Assembly (NCBI GenBank): GCA_001003605.1
Contig: LCPL01000002.1
Span: forward strand, 1-59,296
DNA: 59,296 bases
Direction of reading: 5' to 3'
Source: Parcubacteria group bacterium GW2011_GWC2_48_17
GTDB lineage: Bacteria > Patescibacteriota > Minisyncoccia > Phycocordibacterales > UBA10002
Below are positions 55,553 through 59,296 of the stretch, one piece after another (the first letter of the stretch is position 1; the number at the start of each line of letters is the position of its first letter). The position numbers and the translations under genes are program-made. A model generated the notes under the pieces. It saw only the letters and a program-made list of their open reading frames with translations. It was not told the DNA's origin and did not search any database.

Positions 55553-55839
55553 TGTCCCACACTTCCTCATGTCCGCGCCAAATATGCGCAATGGGATATT
55601 CTGAACTTTGGACGAACCTACTTTGAACGGAACTAAGGAAGCCAGCCCGCCGCCGCTCGCTACCACTCGCAACCCAGCAAAAAAGTTTTCTTCGCTTTTC
55701 CTGATTTGCGCGCGCCGGATTTTTTCTTCTAAAAGGAAAAGAAAACTTTTTTGCTGGGTTCTGCTCTGAAGGCGGAATTCCCCCCACACCCCCCTTCCGC
55801 CATTCCCTTGCTCGGACGGACTGGATTTTTGGCGATGAC
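55534..55839 (+). repeat. Left inverted repeat of the R-M cassette
   Basis: Matches the complement of 58950-59258 in four blocks: a 61-bp block from the T-loop TTCGATTCCCCC onward, AAGCCAGCCCGCCGCCGCTC, a 61-bp block starting GCGCGCCGGATTTTTTC, and a 69-bp block ending TTTTTGGCGATGAC. Blocks are separated by unrelated filler, so it is a mosaic. It also holds an internal hairpin (GGAAAAGAAAACTTTTTTGC against GCAAAAAAGTTTTC). Confidence 0.85.
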
Positions 55840-55931
55840 AAATTCAATACTTGCCCTTGCCCCACCCTCCCAGTGCGCGGGCAAGAGATGTGAGCTCCCC
55901 TTAACGCCTGATTTCATATGCTAACTATAGT

Positions 55932-55972
55932 ATGTAGAACCAAAGTTAGCAAGTGCGTATACTACAGTTATC
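55932..55972 (+). promoter_or_regulatory. Promoter/operator of the controller-nuclease operon
   Basis: TATACT at 55958-55963, 12 bases before the ATG. ACTATAGTAT and ATACTACAGT form a near inverted repeat around it (55924-55967). The segment GTGCGTATACTACAGTTATCG matches GTGTGTATACTGAAGTTAGCG upstream of the methylase (minus strand near 58888-58908). Confidence 0.5.
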
Positions 55973-55975
55973 GCT

Positions 55976-56191
55976 ATGAAAAAGGAAATTCTAATTAAAT
56001 TTGGAAATAAAGTCCGAGAAAGACGGGCTGAATTGGGTTTATCCCAAGAAGAACTGGCAAGTCGCGCCGGCGTTCACCGTACTTATATAGGCATGATTGA
56101 GCGTGCCGAAAAAAATATTACCCTCGGAAATATAGAAAAGATCGGAAGAGCACTGAAATTAAATCTAGATGACTTAATGCAAAATCTATGA
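55976..56191 (+). CDS. XRE-family helix-turn-helix controller (C protein-like)
   Basis: 71 residues, a single lambda-repressor-like domain: FGNKVRERRAELGLSQEELASRAGVHRTYIGMIERAEKNITLGNIEKIGRALKL. Size and sequence are typical of the controller proteins of type II restriction systems, which activate the nuclease gene with a delay after entry. Its stop overlaps the start of the nuclease gene by four bases (ATGA), the usual C-R coupling. TATACT 12 bases before the ATG gives a very short leader. Confidence 0.88.
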   Translation: MKKEILIKFGNKVRERRAELGLSQEELASRAGVHRTYIGMIERAEKNITLGNIEKIGRALKLNLDDLMQNL

Positions 56192-56703
56192 CAGATATGG
56201 ACGAAAAACAAGCTCAGCTAAAAAAGATAGTTTCTTTATTAAAGGAGGCGCAAAAGCTTGCGACTAAAGTTGGTTTTAACAATTTATTTCAGCCAGGATT
56301 AGTTAAAGAGATTATAACCGGTGCGGCTCTCGGACATGAGGTTCATACAACTAAACACGAAGCTGATGCATGGGACCCAAAAGACCCAGGCAAATTATAC
56401 GAATATCTTTCTTGTTGGGAAGGCGGGACATTTCAACTCGATCGGATGTTTAAAAGTCCCGAAGACAAAAGGAAAAAGTCATTACAAAGAATAATTAGAA
56501 ATGATTGTTTTTACTGTGTTGTTTTTCAACAAGAGTCGCCATTAGATATTAAAGTCATTTACAAAGTACCTACGGAAAAAATTCTAAAGGAAACGGAAAG
56601 GCAATTGACGGTCAGCTCAAACGAAATTTCGCATGTTGGTTTTACCATAAAATGGGCGAAGGCAAATGGAGAGGAAGTTTATACTAACGACAAGGAGGCT
56701 TGA
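56188..56703 (+). CDS. Putative type II restriction endonuclease
   Basis: 171 residues. The block LVKEIITGAALGHEVHTTKHEADAWD ... KLYEYLSCWEGGTFQLDRMFK resembles the core of small restriction enzymes: a His/Lys before Asp-Ala, then a strand with Tyr-Glu-Tyr. In a PD-(D/E)xK reading the Lys of the second strand would be Leu (YEYLS), so the metal site is unusual or differently arranged. SSNEISHVGFTIKWAKANG near the end is a distinctive C-terminus. The link to restriction rests mainly on context: coupled to a controller, convergent with a methylase (25-bp overlap). Confidence 0.65.
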   Translation: MTDMDEKQAQLKKIVSLLKEAQKLATKVGFNNLFQPGLVKEIITGAALGHEVHTTKHEADAWDPKDPGKLYEYLSCWEGGTFQLDRMFKSPEDKRKKSLQRIIRNDCFYCVVFQQESPLDIKVIYKVPTEKILKETERQLTVSSNEISHVGFTIKWAKANGEEVYTNDKEA

Positions 56704-58868
56704 TTCATTATTGCTTTCTTCTTCCGTCCATTAAACCAGTATTCTTTGAATAGCTCATCAATTTCGTCTTTGAACGCGCCATCTTTATTGTTTAGAATAC
56801 TTTTTTGTGTAGAAGAAATTCTTGAATGTAGTGCATCTTCTGAGTTGTATTTTTCCAGATAAACTTTCTGGATAGAACCACTTGGAAAAGTCCAATTTGA
56901 ACTAGACTCTATTTTTTCTGTTGCATATTTGGAATTCAGTAGTGCATGGAGATAATATGCCTCGTCCATATTTTCTAGTGGAATAAACATTACATTCAAA
57001 TCAGGGATAATGTCCTCAGCGTTATCAATCAAGTAGACTTGAAATTTCTTAGATACGAACTGCCAACCTAATTTTATGGGTGCAATTGTATAGGGACCAA
57101 TGTTGTAAAGTCCATAAAATGGTTGTCCGTTCAAAAACTTTTTATACCCGCTTCTTTCCACTAACTCATCCTTAAAATTAGAAAAAAAACTAAAAGCATT
57201 CCTATACTTTTTCATCATTAAATCTTCCGGAATCGGTTTTGATAGGTTTCCTTTTTGTTGGGGAACAACAATATAATTTTCAATAACTTGCTGAAAGTCG
57301 TTTAGATTTCTTGCTCGTAACAAGCGAAATACAAGATCGTTTTCTATCTCGGCCTCTACTTCTTTAAGCTTCTTCTTGCCACAGGTGCCGAGATTTGCAA
57401 TTCGTATTGAATCGCCCTCTTTCTTAATTTTTCTAACCCAATAAACACTATTTAACCAAGTACAAACACCAGCACGCGCTTTGTATTCACAAAGACCCTC
57501 AATTGAATTAAAACATGCCTCTTTACCATTTACCGTTATCAAAGCCCCATTATCCTCGTTATTGACTGGCCTTGCGGTAGTTTCTGTTATTTGTTCATCA
57601 CGCCCATTCTTTTTCCCATAAATAATTGAATATGGGATTGGATAGGTGGTCTTTTCTCCTTTTAGTGCCTCGAAAATACAGTAGGAGTTAGTAATACCTT
57701 GAAAGACTTTATAGTTTGAAAGGTCTTGAATATTGATTATCTTGAACGGCGTATTATTTTTCTTAATATTAAATTGTCGGAATTGTTTGCCTGCTAAATT
57801 GCTTTTGAACAAAGAAAGATTGATGACAAATTTAAGTAAACCAGTATTCTTTATGAATTTATCAATAGAATAATAGACAAAATAACTCGATAGATCATCA
57901 TTGCAAGCACCAAGTGTTTTTCTTGTGATGTTTTTTTCAAAAATATCGTAACTTCTCCAGTCATCTCCCACTAGATTTTGATATTCTTTTGTCATTGATT
58001 TCCAGCTAACCCATGGCGGATTACCAATTACAACACCAACCTTGTTTTGAAAATCGGCGAAGTTGCCGCTCGCTATAATCTGACCCTTTTCGTATTGATA
58101 TTTTTCATTTAACAAAACATCCCCCCAGTAGATCGGGAGAGAGTCTATATCTTTTAAGTGATTTTTGTACTCGTAAAGAATGCCTATCTTTGTAATAAAA
58201 ACCGAAAGAGGATTTACTTCAATGCAAACAAAGTTATTTATCCTTTTTATACCAAACTTGTTTAGATAAGCGAAAAGGAAAACGCCAAATCCACTTGAAT
58301 TATCCATCCATATTTCATTTTCATATTTCTTATCTACACCAGAAACCATTCGCTCGGCTAAGGTTAAGGGCGTAAAGTATTCTCCCAAAGGCTTCCTGAC
58401 TTCTCTCGGAGCAATATCTCTATAGATTTTTTCGAATAAATCATAGGCGTGCTTTATTTTGTCTTCTTTCAACTTTTGGTATTCGTCTTCTATTTTTTTA
58501 CCGATAGACTTACTTGACTCTATAGAAAAATTATTAATACCGTCCTCAAACAAGCCTTGCCATAAATCCCTTTCAAGTTTTTCTGGAATATCAATATCTT
58601 TAATAACCTTTTTTCCGAAAAGATAGACAATCAAATGAATTGCAAACAGAATTTCAAAAAAATCAGCATCGAACTTTTTCTCAAATTCTTTTATGTCTTT
58701 TTTTCGATGTATAATCTCCGGATCGATATATTTTGTAAAATAATTTTGCCAAGCTAGATAACTTGGTAATCTTGATAGATTATTACTCAAAATCTCCTTT
58801 GCCAAATTAAAAAGTGCTGGGTTTTTCTCGCTGTCAAAATTATATTTTTTGTGCAATGATGTATTCAT
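56679..58868 (-). CDS. N6-adenine DNA methyltransferase (Eco57I/TaqI-like)
   Basis: 729 residues from the Met at 58868; the ORF-track start at 59081 runs through the inverted repeat. A helical N-terminal region (1-180) precedes EVRKPLGEYFTPLTLAERMV, motif I WMDNSSGFGVFLFAYL (a variant of DPxxGxG), FVCIEVNPLSVFI, and catalytic motif IV GVVIGNPPWVSW. The C-terminal half (TWLNSVYWVRKI ... FYGLYNIGPYTIAPIKLGWQFV ... YLHALLNSKYATEKIESSS) is a target-recognition region like that of large type II/IIG gamma-class enzymes. No nuclease domain is fused; the 56188 gene would supply it. Low GC against neighbours suggests transfer. Confidence 0.9.
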   Translation of the reverse strand: MNTSLHKKYNFDSEKNPALFNLAKEILSNNLSRLPSYLAWQNYFTKYIDPEIIHRKKDIKEFEKKFDADFFEILFAIHLIVYLFGKKVIKDIDIPEKLERDLWQGLFEDGINNFSIESSKSIGKKIEDEYQKLKEDKIKHAYDLFEKIYRDIAPREVRKPLGEYFTPLTLAERMVSGVDKKYENEIWMDNSSGFGVFLFAYLNKFGIKRINNFVCIEVNPLSVFITKIGILYEYKNHLKDIDSLPIYWGDVLLNEKYQYEKGQIIASGNFADFQNKVGVVIGNPPWVSWKSMTKEYQNLVGDDWRSYDIFEKNITRKTLGACNDDLSSYFVYYSIDKFIKNTGLLKFVINLSLFKSNLAGKQFRQFNIKKNNTPFKIINIQDLSNYKVFQGITNSYCIFEALKGEKTTYPIPYSIIYGKKNGRDEQITETTARPVNNEDNGALITVNGKEACFNSIEGLCEYKARAGVCTWLNSVYWVRKIKKEGDSIRIANLGTCGKKKLKEVEAEIENDLVFRLLRARNLNDFQQVIENYIVVPQQKGNLSKPIPEDLMMKKYRNAFSFFSNFKDELVERSGYKKFLNGQPFYGLYNIGPYTIAPIKLGWQFVSKKFQVYLIDNAEDIIPDLNVMFIPLENMDEAYYLHALLNSKYATEKIESSSNWTFPSGSIQKVYLEKYNSEDALHSRISSTQKSILNNKDGAFKDEIDELFKEYWFNGRKKKAIMNQASLSLV

Positions 58869-58887
58869 GATGTGTAGTGTTTTATTC

Positions 58888-58908
58888 GCTAACTTCAGTA
58901 TACACACT
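58888..58908 (-). promoter_or_regulatory. Methylase promoter with box shared with the controller promoter
   Basis: Minus-strand TATACT (58897-58902) lies in GTGTGTATACTGAAGTTAGCG, which matches the controller promoter segment at 55953-55973 at most positions. A shared binding site for the controller is the simplest reading. Confidence 0.5.
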
Positions 58909-58949
58909 ATATTAGTAGAGCACAAGTGGACAAACTGGGAAACTGTTAA

Positions 58950-59258
58950 GTCATCGCCAAAAATCCAGTCCGTCCGAGCAAGGGAATGGCGGAAGGGGGG
59001 TGTGGGGGGAATTCCGCCATTCCCTTGCAAAAAATAGAGGCCAGTCCCGCCGCCCTGCTCGTTCAGAGCAGAACCCAGCAAAAAAGTTTTCTTTTCCTTT
59101 TAGAAGAAAAAATCCGGCGCGCGTAGCGAGCGGCGGCGGGCTGGCTTCCTCATTGGGGGTTCTCCGCAAAATGGGTTCTGACTTTTTCAAACAAACACCA
59201 TTGCGCATATTTGGCGCGGACATGAGGAAGTGTGGGACACTTCTGTGGGGGAATCGAA
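58950..59258 (-). repeat. Right inverted repeat of the R-M cassette
   Basis: Complement of 55534-55839 in the same block order. It has an extra piece between blocks with a perfect 16-bp stem (CAAGGGAATGGCGGAA and its complement around a C-rich loop), of which the left copy keeps only one side. The outer end (59258) is the T-loop sequence TTCGATTCCCCC; beyond it the flanks differ. Confidence 0.85.
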
Positions 59259-59296
59259 GCCTCTTTGAGCGTTTCCTTAAGCGCGTCCGCGCGATA
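59259..59296. other. Right edge, no feature identified
   Basis: 38 bp outside the cassette, with GCGCG-rich sequence. On the minus strand it reads into the T-loop of the right repeat, so it could be the body of another tRNA-derived sequence, but too little is present to fold. Confidence 0.3.

Larger units (their letters stand above)
55534..59258. mobile_element. Inverted-repeat-bounded restriction-modification cassette
   Basis: 3.7 kb between two mosaic inverted repeats of about 305 bp, containing a controller-type regulator, a small nuclease-like protein and a DNA methylase. The interior is visibly more AT-rich than the flanks. The outer end of each repeat begins within a tRNA T-arm sequence. 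No transposase or integrase is inside, so movement would need a helper in trans. Mobility is inferred from structure. Confidence 0.65.

Noticed and set aside
55311-55865. 184-aa minus-strand ORF across tRNA-Ala and the left inverted repeat
   Set aside because: It runs through a tRNA, tRNA fragments and the repeat; composition is driven by repeats (poly-Lys, poly-Pro stretches).

Overview
The window looks like a chromosome segment of a Candidate Phyla Radiation (Patescibacteria) bacterium, most like Parcubacteria. That is inference, not a database result. The grounds are compact single-copy housekeeping genes in short operons, weak or absent Shine-Dalgarno sites with -10 boxes close to start codons, and several trimmed or fused housekeeping proteins (UvrC without its C-terminal HhH region, DnaX without the zinc module, a NusB-Nudix fusion, a stand-alone riboflavin kinase). 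Small CPR-style proteins and short palindromic or heptamer-like repeats are also common. TGA is used as a stop, so the standard code applies.

Layout. 0-6.8 kb: nucleotidyltransferase, YerC/TrpR-like repressor between two copies of one palindrome, cysS, CorA-like transporter, S41 protease, rplI, rpmA. 6.8-7.3 kb: tRNA-Val and tRNA-Arg among broken tRNA pieces. 7.3-12.3 kb: HAD hydrolase, SpeD-type pyruvoyl decarboxylase, two secreted proteins (one an M64-like metallopeptidase), a lipoprotein and a small Cys-rich protein. 12.3-15 kb: dnaX, a candidate antisense-strand RNA, an ArsR-type regulator between palindromes, tRNA-Gln with a tRNA fragment, and a GrpB-family protein. 15-23 kb: amidase, degenerate trypsin-fold protein, SWIB protein, a large membrane protein, ATP-grasp ligase, small membrane proteins, DEAD-box helicase. 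23-32.5 kb: dnaE, rnhB, P-loop kinase, rpmF, nusB-nudix, rnc, typA. 32.5-40.9 kb: EamA transporter, an IS481/IS3-like insertion sequence, sugar epimerase, riboflavin kinase, LOG-family protein, tgt, long palindromes, small proteins. 41-55 kb: uvrB, uvrA and uvrC interleaved with two-component proteins (two membrane histidine kinases, a double receiver, a degenerate receiver), then a Ddl-like ligase. 55-59.3 kb: tRNA-Ala genes and fragments, then an AT-rich restriction-modification cassette.

How things fit together. The core is information processing: replication (dnaX, dnaE), RNA processing (rnc, rnhB), translation (rplI, rpmA, rpmF, cysS, typA, tgt, tRNAs) and nucleotide excision repair (uvrABC). 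Three themes stand out beyond ordinary annotation. First, short palindromic or repetitive elements are inserted in frame in housekeeping genes (uvrB, tgt, dnaE, uvrA, uvrC, an EamA transporter), resembling the palindromic elements known from Rickettsia; one 17-bp palindromic unit occurs in uvrB, tgt and an intergenic site. Second, each tRNA locus carries broken tRNA pieces, and a covarying hairpin with a conserved loop sits next to two of them. Third, the controller/nuclease/methylase cassette is enclosed by about 305-bp mosaic inverted repeats whose outer ends start inside a tRNA T-arm, suggesting a tRNA-targeted, inverted-repeat-bounded mobile defence cassette.
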